DNA from: a bacterium | Lineage (GTDB): Bacteria > Bdellovibrionota > FAC87 > UBA2466 | Direction: 5' to 3' | Assembly (NCBI GenBank): GCA_019750655.1 | Contig: JAIEOG010000016.1 | Location: 1-7,615, forward strand | DNA: 7,615 nucleotides | In this document: piece by piece, positions 1 to 6,240 of the stretch | Numbering within the stretch: the first letter of the stretch is position 1 | How the letters are laid out: every line of letters starts with the position of its first letter | Notes under the pieces: generated by a model | The model's input: the letters and a program-made list of their open reading frames with translations, nothing else | The model's database searches: none | Told to the model about the DNA's origin: nothing | Translations under genes and position numbers: made by a program

Positions 1-329
1 CGGTGGGCATCATCGGCGGCGTAGCGCGGTTGCCGCCTTTTGGTTTTGGCGAATACAACATCAGCGATCCACTGCAGCTGGTTCTTTTCGTCTCGGTGCA
101 GGCGAACCTCATGCTCGCTGTCTTTAATCTGCTCCCCTTTCCGCCACTCGATGGTTTCAATATCGTGCAGCTGTTCATGCCCGGAAAAATGGCTGCAGGC
201 TTTTACCGCTTGGCGCCCTTCATGGGAATCGGTCTGCTCTTGGTCATGGTGGCCGGTGGATTGAAATACATCGCTCTGCCCGTGCAATGGGCGACTGTGT
301 ACTTGTTCCGACTCGTAGGCATTGCCTAA
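1..329 (+). CDS. Site-2 protease (peptidase M50) family protein, C-terminal fragment
   Basis: This is the C-terminal end of a membrane-embedded zinc metalloprotease; the reading frame is open to the left edge, so the true start and the HExxH zinc site lie outside the window. What is visible is the second diagnostic M50 motif, NxxPxxxLDG (read as NLLPFPPLDG, codons about 126-155), whose Asp supplies the third zinc ligand inside the membrane. It sits at the end of one hydrophobic segment (LQLVLFVSVQANLMLAVF), and a second hydrophobic segment (MGIGLLLVMVAGGL) follows. The short C-terminus without an obvious PDZ domain resembles the compact, YwhC/Rip2-like M50 proteins more than RseP, but the missing N-terminal part could change that. 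The family cleaves transmembrane substrates; no substrate can be inferred. The GTG at position 3 is probably an internal codon. The stop is TAA at 327-329. Confidence 0.85.
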   Translation, partial: VGIIGGVARLPPFGFGEYNISDPLQLVLFVSVQANLMLAVFNLLPFPPLDGFNIVQLFMPGKMAAGFYRLAPFMGIGLLLVMVAGGLKYIALPVQWATVYLFRLVGIA

Positions 330-368
330 CAGAAGTTAACGCAAAGGGTCAGCCAACAGTACCTTGGC

Positions 369-397
369 TTGAAGGGCCTACCCTGCCTCTTTAGTGT
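369..397 (+). promoter_or_regulatory. Possible sigma70-type promoter for the small secreted protein
   Basis: TTGAAG at 369-374 and TAGTGT at 392-397 are separated by exactly 17 bases. The -35 matches consensus at 4 of 6 positions and the -10 at only 3 of 6, so this is a weak prediction. Transcription would begin near 404, just ahead of the ribosome binding site at 409-415. The 92-base gap after the protease gene and the terminator downstream agree with an independent transcript, but read-through from the protease gene is equally possible. Confidence 0.25.
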
Positions 398-421
398 CTC
401 GCCTAAATGGGAGGTACTTAC

Positions 422-823
422 ATGTACGCTAAATACGCGCTGTTGGGCGCATTGGGTTTCACACTTACCGCAGGCGCGGTGCAAGGCCGTCGCGTGGATT
501 ATGATCTGAGCGATCTTTCTAAACTGAGCAGCACTCAGCTTAAAGACGTGAATAACGATCTCGCGCGCGTTTTGAATCTGCTGCAAAACTGCGACAAGAG
601 CACTTACTTAGATTTCGGGCAGCAGCTCACGGGACTGACCTTAGAAGTCTTTCCAGACGGCGAGCGGGCTTCCTTGGAAGTAGCGGGCGTCCACCCGGCT
701 CCTTCGTTCCAGAAGTACGGAAAATCGCTCAAAGTCAGCTACAAGTTCCTGCCTCGAACAGGCAACGAACCCCAGGATGCCGGTCCACGCCGTGCCTTTA
801 CCTGTTCTGCCGACGAGAAGTAA
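422..823 (+). CDS. Small predicted secreted protein, unknown function
   Basis: A 133-residue protein that I do not recognise. The start at 422 is chosen over the in-frame ATG at 407 because GGGAGGT at 409-415 lies 6 bases upstream of it, a textbook Shine-Dalgarno position, and because it begins the export signal cleanly. The signal has a Lys at residue 4, a hydrophobic core (ALLGALGFTLTAGAV) and a likely cleavage near residues 21-22. The mature part begins polar and probably helical (residues 26-55, DLSDLSKLSSTQLKDVNNDL). The second half alternates like beta strands (LTLEVF, ASLEVAGV, LKVSYKFL). There are only two cysteines, Cys57 and Cys128, which could form one disulfide in the periplasm or outside the cell. 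No lipobox is present. It sits alone between a possible promoter and a strong terminator. Confidence 0.75.
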   Translation: MYAKYALLGALGFTLTAGAVQGRRVDYDLSDLSKLSSTQLKDVNNDLARVLNLLQNCDKSTYLDFGQQLTGLTLEVFPDGERASLEVAGVHPAPSFQKYGKSLKVSYKFLPRTGNEPQDAGPRRAFTCSADEK

Positions 824-832
824 GCCCTTCAA

Positions 833-863
833 AGCCGGGGGCTCCACGCCCTCGGCTCTTTTT
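833..863 (+). terminator. Rho-independent terminator
   Basis: The arms AGCCGGGGGC (833-842) and GCCCTCGGCT (848-857) form a 10-base-pair stem with a single G-T wobble around a 5-base loop, followed by C and five T residues (859-863). It begins 10 bases after the stop codon of the small secreted protein and ends one base before the priA stop codon on the other strand. Read on the minus strand the stem is followed by only TTT, so it may give weak termination of the priA transcript as well. Confidence 0.9.
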
Positions 864-864
864 C

Positions 865-2877
865 CTACATACTGTTTACGGGATCGACATCGACGGCCAT
901 TTGCACGCCGCTTTTTAAGTGCTGCGCGTATTCCTGTGCGAGATGGAGTGTCTGCTGCAACTCGCGGACGGAATCAGCTTTGATCAGGCAGTGCCACCGG
1001 TAGAGATTCTTCAGGCGAGACAGCGGCGCCTCTGCGGGGCCTAAGATCTGGCAGCTGTTTTTCTTTTTTTGGTTCAAAAACTGCACAACCCACTCGGAGA
1101 ACTCTTGCACGCGTTGGGCGTTCTTATGTTGGAAACGCAGCATCGCAAGGCGCTTTACCGGTGGGAAACCGGCTTGTTCGCGCGCGAGTAACTCCGCTTT
1201 GTAAAACGCTACCGCATCTCCCGCAATCGCTTGGTGCAGAATAGGTGATTCGGGATTCATACTCTGCAGAATGACTTCCCCTCGAATCCCCCCACGGCCC
1301 GCGCGGCCGGAAACCTGAGTGATAACTTGGAAGGTCCGCTCGTTCGCACGGAAGTCGGGCAAGTTCAACGTCGCATCTGCCATTAAAATCCCGACCAGCG
1401 CAATGCCTGGAAAATCGTGGCCTTTGGCCAGCATCTGCGTACCGATAACGATATCGATTTCGCGAGAAGCGATGGACGTCAGGATGGACTCCAAATCATG
1501 GCGTGTTTTGATCACGCTGCGATCGAGCCGCGAAATCCGTGCGGTGGGCAGAATGGCTTTGAGTTCCTTTTCCACCTGCTCCGTGCCCACGCCCAAAGTT
1601 TCCAATGCCGTACCGGAGCAAGCTTCGCAGCTATTCGGAACGGCGTGCGAACTGCCGCAGTAATGGCAGCGCAACGAAGGCGGGTGTTTGTAATACGTCA
1701 AAGCGACATCGCACTGGCGGCAACGCCAAGTGTGCGCGCAATCCCCGCAGTACAGAAAGTGGGCATACCCCAGCCGATTGAGGTAAAGCATCGCTTGCTG
1801 GCCCGCAGCCAGCGTCTCGCGCAAACGCACGACCAGCTTGCGGCTTAACCAAGGCGTCTCGAGGGAGTGCCAGTCTTCCTTCGGCCGCAAATCGACGATT
1901 TCCACGCGCGGCATTTCGCGTTGGTGCACGCGGTTGGGCAAAGTGACGTAACGGTAGCGGCCCGAAAGCGTATTGGAATAACTCTCCAACGACGGCGTCG
2001 CAGAACCTAAAATCACGCGGGCACCGGTGGCCTTCGCTCGAACGATGGCGACATCACGCGCATGGTAGCGGAGAGAGTCTTCTTGCTTGAAAGAAGTCTC
2101 GTGCTCTTCATCGACGATAATCAAGCCCAAGTCTTTCAGCGGCGCAAACACCGCCGAACGCGCGCCAATCACTACCGTGCAAATACCACGGCGGATTTTT
2201 TCCCACTGCGCCAGGCGTTCTTTCGGAGAGAGGTCGCTGTGTAGGACAGCGACTTTACCTGGAAAGCGGCACGAGAATCGACCCAAGAGCTGCGGCGTCA
2301 AGGCGATTTCGGGGACGAGAATCATGCCCGTCTTGCCGGCGGCGAGCGTGCGCTCGAGAGCTTGGATATAGACTTCCGTCTTTCCACTGCCCGTCACGCC
2401 ATGGAGCAAGACCGGGCGCGCCGTCTCTTCGTCGATTTCCGCCAAGGCCTTAGCTTGATCGGCCGTGAGCTCTTGAGGTTTTTCGTGCTTGAGGCCTTCA
2501 AATTCTAGGGGCTTGGTCTCGAGCGCCTTCGCCCGCTGTTTGTCGGTGGCCGTAATAAAAGCCTTGGGCACAGCCGCAGCGATTACTTCTCCCAAGGGGT
2601 GGCAATAGTACTCAGCCACCCAACGGAAAAACTTCAGCATGGCTTCATCGAAAAGCGGCTCGGGAACTAACACAGAGCCGATGGGCCGTAGCTTATCCTT
2701 AGGCACTTCAGTCGCCGTTGGAAATCCGAGGACAAATGCATACGTCGCGCGCCGCGCGAAAGTCACTTCGACGACACTCCCCACCGTCAAAGGCGTCGCT
2801 TGCGGATCAAAAGTGTAATGGAAAGAAGACCCCACCCGAACGGGAACTGCGACATCGATTAGGCTGGTTTCACTCAT
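865..2877 (-). CDS. priA: Primosomal protein N', replication restart helicase PriA
   Basis: PriA is a superfamily 2, 3'-to-5' DNA helicase that recognises stalled or D-loop forks and reloads the replicative helicase. The 670-residue product has the expected order. An N-terminal 3'BD-like region (about 1-105) is followed by Walker A GVTGSGKT (160-167), the Walker B-type DEEH box (256-259) and motif III GSATPSLES (291-299). Next come NRLGYA (367-372) and a zinc-binding insert with eight cysteines at 377, 380, 386, 389, 404, 407, 417 and 420. The late motifs are GTEQVEKEL (431-439), GTQMLAKGHDFPG (479-491) and the arginine-finger motif VITQVSGRAGRGG (518-530). Length is slightly below the roughly 730 residues of E. 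coli PriA. All catalytic and zinc ligands appear intact. The ATG overlaps the stop of the upstream secreted-protein gene as ATGA, and no good Shine-Dalgarno precedes it, so translation is probably coupled. It is the last gene of the galU operon. Confidence 0.98.
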   Translation of the reverse strand: MSETSLIDVAVPVRVGSSFHYTFDPQATPLTVGSVVEVTFARRATYAFVLGFPTATEVPKDKLRPIGSVLVPEPLFDEAMLKFFRWVAEYYCHPLGEVIAAAVPKAFITATDKQRAKALETKPLEFEGLKHEKPQELTADQAKALAEIDEETARPVLLHGVTGSGKTEVYIQALERTLAAGKTGMILVPEIALTPQLLGRFSCRFPGKVAVLHSDLSPKERLAQWEKIRRGICTVVIGARSAVFAPLKDLGLIIVDEEHETSFKQEDSLRYHARDVAIVRAKATGARVILGSATPSLESYSNTLSGRYRYVTLPNRVHQREMPRVEIVDLRPKEDWHSLETPWLSRKLVVRLRETLAAGQQAMLYLNRLGYAHFLYCGDCAHTWRCRQCDVALTYYKHPPSLRCHYCGSSHAVPNSCEACSGTALETLGVGTEQVEKELKAILPTARISRLDRSVIKTRHDLESILTSIASREIDIVIGTQMLAKGHDFPGIALVGILMADATLNLPDFRANERTFQVITQVSGRAGRGGIRGEVILQSMNPESPILHQAIAGDAVAFYKAELLAREQAGFPPVKRLAMLRFQHKNAQRVQEFSEWVVQFLNQKKKNSCQILGPAEAPLSRLKNLYRWHCLIKADSVRELQQTLHLAQEYAQHLKSGVQMAVDVDPVNSM

Positions 2878-3701
2878 CGGTAACGCAGTATCCAGCGCAA
2901 AGCTTCTTCGGCTTCTCCGGTGGGGACGCCTGGCAAAGTCCGACCGGAAACGCGGGCGGTCGCTAAAGTATCTCGCTTCGCTGCTCGCACGCTGGTGATA
3001 GTCGTGCGCACTTTCTCAGAACCGCCCACCGTGAGCGAAATCACGCGCGGCACACGGCCCATTCCCGAGAGCGTTGCAGGGTTTAGGAAATCCATCGTCG
3101 CCGTATCCGAACCAAGCCACTCAAGGCGGCGTAATGAGACGTCTTTGCGATCGCGCAGAAAATAAACTGCCTTCTGCTCGCTGCCGCCGCGACTGCCTTG
3201 GACACGGACAGCTACGTCGGAGCCCACCTTGCGGAAAAAAACGTCGTCCCGACGAGCGACTTTGTCTTTGGTTTCCCAAGTTTTGGGATCACCTTTGGGA
3301 TCGTAAGCCGAATCAAAGAGCGAAAGCTGATCGCGTCGGACAAATTGCTCGCGCAAAAGGCGGTCGAGAAATTCTTGGCCTGTACGGTCTAGGTAGTATT
3401 CCATCCAAACAGCACTACGCGATTGCAAAGTTTTGCCACGGAAAGCGTAATCCCGGCCGGTCCACTCGCTGAAATAGCTTTGGCCGCCGATCTGCCAAAG
3501 GCTCACGGCACCACTACGGCTGCCCGTCAGCGTTTCCGTGACCTCAATAGAGCTGCCTTCGCGAACTTGGACGACGTGCTTGAGACTCATCTCGATGCCT
3601 TCGGGCATTTTGCGTCCCGAGAAAGCATCGTTCACCATTTCGCCGACGGGGACTGCCGCAAAAGCAGGAGCATTCAAAAGTAAAAAGAGCAAAAACTTCA
3701 T
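2874..3701 (-). CDS. Predicted secreted/periplasmic protein between galU and priA, unknown function
   Basis: A 275-residue protein with a short signal peptide: Lys2, a hydrophobic core FLLFLLL and a probable cleavage after AFA (residues 13-15). There is no lipobox cysteine and no cysteine anywhere, so it is probably soluble in the periplasm. The mature chain is rich in charged residues and in alternating strand-like stretches (SIEVTETLTG, VAVRVQGS, SLTVGGSEKVRTTITSV). Tandem strands of this kind with an exported sheet-forming protein recall LolA/LolB-like, outer-membrane lipoprotein-sorting folds, but this is only an impression and I found no diagnostic motif. A good Shine-Dalgarno, GGAGG (3706-3710, minus strand), sits 4 bases before the ATG. 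The gene overlaps galU by 4 bases at its start and priA by 4 bases at its end, which marks it as a core member of this operon and favours an envelope-related job next to UDP-glucose synthesis. Confidence 0.8.
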   Translation of the reverse strand: MKFLLFLLLNAPAFAAVPVGEMVNDAFSGRKMPEGIEMSLKHVVQVREGSSIEVTETLTGSRSGAVSLWQIGGQSYFSEWTGRDYAFRGKTLQSRSAVWMEYYLDRTGQEFLDRLLREQFVRRDQLSLFDSAYDPKGDPKTWETKDKVARRDDVFFRKVGSDVAVRVQGSRGGSEQKAVYFLRDRKDVSLRRLEWLGSDTATMDFLNPATLSGMGRVPRVISLTVGGSEKVRTTITSVRAAKRDTLATARVSGRTLPGVPTGEAEEALRWILRYR

Positions 3702-4579
3702 TTCGCCTCCAGGCGCGCTTGGAGTAGAGGGCGCAAACGGCTCGCCAGTTCGGGGCGCCGGAGCGCTTCGTCGACTTGGGCCAACACATAGTAAAGGTGG
3801 TTGCCGACATCGTAGCGATTGCTGTCGAAAAGCACCGCTTGAAGGCGGCCCGCACGTGCCAAAGTATCTAGACCATCCGTCAGCTGGATTTCGCCGCCCG
3901 AACCTGGCCGAACTTCTTTGAGCGCATCGAGGATCTCGGGATGAAAAGCGTAACGACCAATAATCGCGTAAGGGCTTGGCGCTTTGTCGGGCGTCGGTTT
4001 TTCGACGGTGCGCAAGACTTTACAGGCGCCGTCACCGAGTTTTGCACCGCCCGTATCGATGATGCCGTACTGGTTTACGTCCTTGGACTCCACCGGGAGT
4101 ACACCAATCGTAGAAACGCCCTGCTCCGCTGCCTTGCAAAGGAACTGCAAACCGCGCGGGCTATTTGCCGTCGGAAAAATCTCGTCGCCGAGAGCCACCG
4201 CGAAGGGCTCGTCCCCTAAAACCGGACGCGCGCACAAAACCGCATGCCCCAGACCCAACGGCTCTTTTTGGCGGACACTGATCACTTCCACCATCTGCCC
4301 GATTTTCTTCACTCGATCGGCCAACTCGTTCTTTCCCCGGCCGCGCAAAAACGCTTCGAGCGCGGGGGATGGATCGAAATAATCTTCCAGGGCCGACTTA
4401 CCCTTGCTGGTGATGAGAACCACTTGTTCGATCCCGGCCCGGATCGCTTCCTCGACAATGAGGTGGAGAGCCGGCGTATCGACGATGGGCACCAATTCCT
4501 TGGGGATTTCTTTGCTAAAAGGCAATCCCCGAGTGCCCACACCCGCAGCTGGAATCACGATTTTTCGGATGGGCTTCAT
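3698..4579 (-). CDS. galU: UTP-glucose-1-phosphate uridylyltransferase (GalU type)
   Basis: This enzyme forms UDP-glucose from UTP and glucose-1-phosphate in the cytoplasm, feeding LPS core, exopolysaccharide and galactose metabolism. The 293-residue length is normal for GalU. The nucleotidyltransferase signature AAGVGTRGLP (11-20) leads into KEIPKELVPIVDTPA (23-37). Further motifs are QKEPLGLGHAV (104-114), GDE (131-133), VEKP (192-195), GRY (208-210), GGEIQLTD (228-235) and RYDVGN (255-260). Several otherwise common residues differ: GTRF is GTRG, GDD is GDE, and the usual GxKLGY after RYD is GNHLYY. It is therefore a divergent member, and a different sugar-phosphate or nucleotide cannot be excluded. 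AGGA (4590-4593, minus) lies 10 bases before the ATG. It is first in the operon, divergent from lpxC, and its TGA overlaps the next ATG. Confidence 0.92.
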   Translation of the reverse strand: MKPIRKIVIPAAGVGTRGLPFSKEIPKELVPIVDTPALHLIVEEAIRAGIEQVVLITSKGKSALEDYFDPSPALEAFLRGRGKNELADRVKKIGQMVEVISVRQKEPLGLGHAVLCARPVLGDEPFAVALGDEIFPTANSPRGLQFLCKAAEQGVSTIGVLPVESKDVNQYGIIDTGGAKLGDGACKVLRTVEKPTPDKAPSPYAIIGRYAFHPEILDALKEVRPGSGGEIQLTDGLDTLARAGRLQAVLFDSNRYDVGNHLYYVLAQVDEALRRPELASRLRPLLQARLEAK

Positions 4580-4643
4580 GATTTGCTAATCCTAGCCCCT
4601 GCGGCTGCCCTTGGCCAGGCCCAGTGAATACCGCGATGGGAGC

Positions 4644-4661
4644 TGTGGGGATTTCCCCACA
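4644..4661. promoter_or_regulatory. Perfect dyad, candidate operator between galU and lpxC
   Basis: TGTGGGGA, two bases TT, then TCCCCACA: eight-base arms that pair perfectly, 18 bases in all. It lies in the 208-base divergent gap, 65 bases upstream of galU and 127 bases upstream of the lpxC start. No T-tract follows on either strand, so it is not a rho-independent terminator. The symmetry is what a dimeric regulator would bind, and its position could serve either or both genes. No regulator can be named. Confidence 0.45.
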
Positions 4662-4735
4662 CGAAAGCAGAGAAATGTCGCTTTTTCGACGCGCTTGCCA
4701 CAGCGCACCGACTGGAGAGCCTTATCCATCAAGCT

Positions 4736-4763
4736 TTGCCAGAACAGCCACCTCTGGTACACC
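4736..4763 (+). promoter_or_regulatory. Weak candidate promoter for lpxC
   Basis: TTGCCA (4736-4741, 4 of 6 consensus bases) is followed after 16 bases by TACACC (4758-4763, only 3 of 6). Transcription would start near 4770, leaving a leader of about 18 bases that includes AGGA at 4772-4775. The -10 element is poor and the prediction rests mostly on spacing and location in the divergent gap. Confidence 0.2.
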
Positions 4764-4787
4764 AATTGCTTAGGATCCTGGCAGCAC

Positions 4788-5762
4788 ATGGAAGACTACT
4801 TTTCCTCGACCGAGGGTTACCGAATTCAAAAAACGTTACGCGGCGCCGCTACCGTCCGCGGCATCGGTCTGCACACGGGCGCCCCTTGCGCCCTAACGCT
4901 CTACCCAGCGCCCCCAAACCACGGGATCGTGTTCGAACGCCGTGACCTGGCGACACCCAACCGCATGCTGGCACACTTCGATTCCGTCGTTGCAACCGCA
5001 ATGGCCACGACCATTGGCGTGGCAGGGGAGCCCGACACCCGCGTCGGCACCGTCGAGCACTTGATGGCAGCGCTTTATGCCTTGGGGATCACCAACGTCC
5101 TGGCCCAAGTGGAGGGCCCCGAAATCCCCATTCTCGATGGCAGCGCCCATGACTTCATCCAGGCCGTGCTCGATGTTGGGATCGAATTCCAATCGTTTTC
5201 AAACCCGGTCTTGCGGATCCTAAAACCCGTCAAAGTCTTCCGCGATGGTGTGGTCTGTGAACTCTTGCCACGCGAACGCTTGCGGTTAACGACTTCGATT
5301 GATTTCCCGCACCCATCGATTGGCCTGCAGACTTTTGCTTTGGAACTCACTCCAGGCGCCTTTATCGAAGAAGTCTGCGCAGCTCGTACTTTCGGATTCC
5401 TGCGCGACGTGGAACGCTTACGCGCTTCGCAACTGGCTCTGGGCGCCTCGGTGGAAAACGTTCTCGCATTCTCCGATGACGGCATTGCCAACCGCGAAGG
5501 GGCGCGCTTCCCCGACGAATGCGTCCGCCACAAGCTTCTCGACGCCCTCGGCGATCTTGCGCTGATTGGCTGCTGGATAGAAGGCGAGATGGTCAGCTTC
5601 CGCGGCGGCCATTCCATGCACTTGGCGCTCTTAGAAGCCCTCCAAAACCACCCAAGCCATTGGGAAATTGAACCTGCCGAAGCCCTCGGTGCGGCACGCA
5701 TGTCCGCGGAGCGCACGCGCCCCGTCGCACGCACCGCTGTTCTCCGGGCCATTCGCCCGTAG
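4788..5762 (+). CDS. lpxC: UDP-3-O-acyl-N-acetylglucosamine deacetylase LpxC
   Basis: LpxC is the zinc-dependent cytoplasmic deacetylase that commits UDP-3-O-acyl-GlcNAc to lipid A. From the ATG at 4788 the product is 324 residues, close to the usual 305 or so. Recognisable features run in order: TLRGAATVRGIGLHTG (16-31), TVEHLMAAL (88-96) with the Glu90/His91 catalytic and zinc pair, PEIPILDGSA (111-120), ARTFGFLRDVE (199-209), VRHKLLDALGDL (246-257) holding zinc ligands His248 and Asp252, and GHSMHLALL (274-282) holding the catalytic His275. All metal and catalytic residues are present. The frame stays open to an ATG at 4611, but the 59 extra codons show no LpxC character and cross the control region, so the later ATG is preferred. 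Its ribosome site (AGGA at 4772-4775) is 12 bases away and weak. It is divergent from galU. Confidence 0.97.
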   Translation: MEDYFSSTEGYRIQKTLRGAATVRGIGLHTGAPCALTLYPAPPNHGIVFERRDLATPNRMLAHFDSVVATAMATTIGVAGEPDTRVGTVEHLMAALYALGITNVLAQVEGPEIPILDGSAHDFIQAVLDVGIEFQSFSNPVLRILKPVKVFRDGVVCELLPRERLRLTTSIDFPHPSIGLQTFALELTPGAFIEEVCAARTFGFLRDVERLRASQLALGASVENVLAFSDDGIANREGARFPDECVRHKLLDALGDLALIGCWIEGEMVSFRGGHSMHLALLEALQNHPSHWEIEPAEALGAARMSAERTRPVARTAVLRAIRP

Positions 5763-5830
5763 GCAGATCTGCCAATAGAATCTCTGCAAAACTCCGCTAC
5801 CCCCTTGGCGAGCGCCATGGCGTGAGATTT

Positions 5831-5847
5831 CCATACGCCTATGGGGG
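5831..5847 (+). promoter_or_regulatory. Ribosome binding site of the six-cysteine protein, inside a small dyad
   Basis: GGGGG at 5843-5847 lies 6 bases before the ATG at 5854 and is the only purine run that could serve this start. It overlaps a small inverted repeat, CCATA (5831-5835), CGCC, TATGG (5840-5844), extendable by G-T pairs. In RNA the pairing would partly hide the binding site. The stem is short, so control by folding is only a possibility. Confidence 0.35.
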
Positions 5848-5853
5848 TTATTT

Positions 5854-6201
5854 ATGAAATGGGTTGTTCTAGGTCTTCTGTTTTTAACGGGCGAATCACA
5901 CGCCACTCTCCGCGATAGTTCCGTCGGTGTTTATTTTGCGGGCGGGTCTACCTTCCAATTCATCTTGGGCACCGCGGACTGGGTAAACCAGAGAATCGCC
6001 GGGCGGCAGCTTGCGCATTCGTACCCAGGCGGTTGCTGCGCGGGTGGCACTTCTGGGTACTTCGGAGGCGGGCAATTCAATGTGGGAACCGCTTGTGAGC
6101 TTACTCGAGGGCAAGCTGCGGAATCCGCGGCTTCCGCGTGCGAATCGCGCGCCCCTTACATCCGCTGCGACTACAGCATGCAAGTGCAGTGCGCTCGGTA
6201 G
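5854..6201 (+). CDS. Small six-cysteine predicted secreted protein, unknown function
   Basis: A 115-residue protein that I do not recognise. It opens with a signal peptide (Lys2, core VVLGLLFL, likely cleavage after SHA at residues 15-17), leaving about 98 mature residues. The mature chain holds six cysteines, at 61, 62, 81, 96, 105 and 113, an even number that suits three disulfides made in the periplasm or outside. A glycine-rich turn region surrounds the first pair (GGCCAGGTSGYFGGGQF, 59-75). The chain ends two residues after the last cysteine, with a Cys-x7-Cys-Ala-Arg tail. The start is set by GGGGG six bases upstream. It lies 91 bases after lpxC on the same strand with no clear terminator between them, so co-transcription with lpxC is possible. 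There is no lipobox. Size and cysteine content would fit a small exported binding, inhibitor or surface protein; no family can be assigned. Confidence 0.7.
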   Translation: MKWVVLGLLFLTGESHATLRDSSVGVYFAGGSTFQFILGTADWVNQRIAGRQLAHSYPGGCCAGGTSGYFGGGQFNVGTACELTRGQAAESAASACESRAPYIRCDYSMQVQCAR

Positions 6202-6210
6202 TTTGAACTC

Positions 6211-6240
6211 TGGCTGGGCAGCCGAAAGGTTGCCCGGCTA
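6211..6240. terminator. Strong hairpin between convergent genes, probable bidirectional transcript end
   Basis: Arms 6211-6223 and 6228-6240 form a 13-base-pair stem with three G-T wobbles, closed by C-GAAA-G, a GNRA-type tetraloop that is very stable in RNA on the plus strand. It begins 10 bases after the stop of the six-cysteine protein, and its right arm includes the stop codon of the ABC ATPase on the minus strand. No run of T residues follows in either direction, so it is not a classic rho-independent terminator. It may instead block 3' exonucleases or pause polymerase. Confidence 0.5.

Noticed and set aside
375..386. AGGG-CCTA-CCCT mini-hairpin as a terminator for the M50 protease gene
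   Set aside because: Four-base arms with only a short mixed pyrimidine tail are too weak to call a terminator.
407..421. Upstream ATG at 407 as the start of the small secreted protein
   Set aside because: The ATG at 422 has GGGAGGT six bases ahead and begins the signal peptide directly; the earlier ATG overlaps that ribosome site and has none of its own.
1417..1848. Open frame of 143 codons antisense to the priA zinc-binding region
   Set aside because: It is a shadow of priA with no ribosome site, no recognisable motif and a composition set by the opposite coding strand.
4589..4617. TGGCCA - 17 bases - TAGGAT as a galU promoter on the minus strand
   Set aside because: It would start transcription about three bases before the ATG, leaving out the AGGA ribosome site that the gene appears to use, so the TAGGAT match is more likely just the Shine-Dalgarno.
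3941..4627. Overlapping plus-strand open frames across galU
   Set aside because: They run opposite a clearly conserved GalU, lack ribosome sites and encode low-complexity arginine-rich or mixed chains.
5075..5818. Long open frame of 247 codons antisense to lpxC
   Set aside because: It lies wholly across lpxC, whose catalytic motifs are intact, and its product is a Ser/Arg/Lys-rich chain without any domain or membrane pattern, typical of the complement of GC-rich coding DNA.
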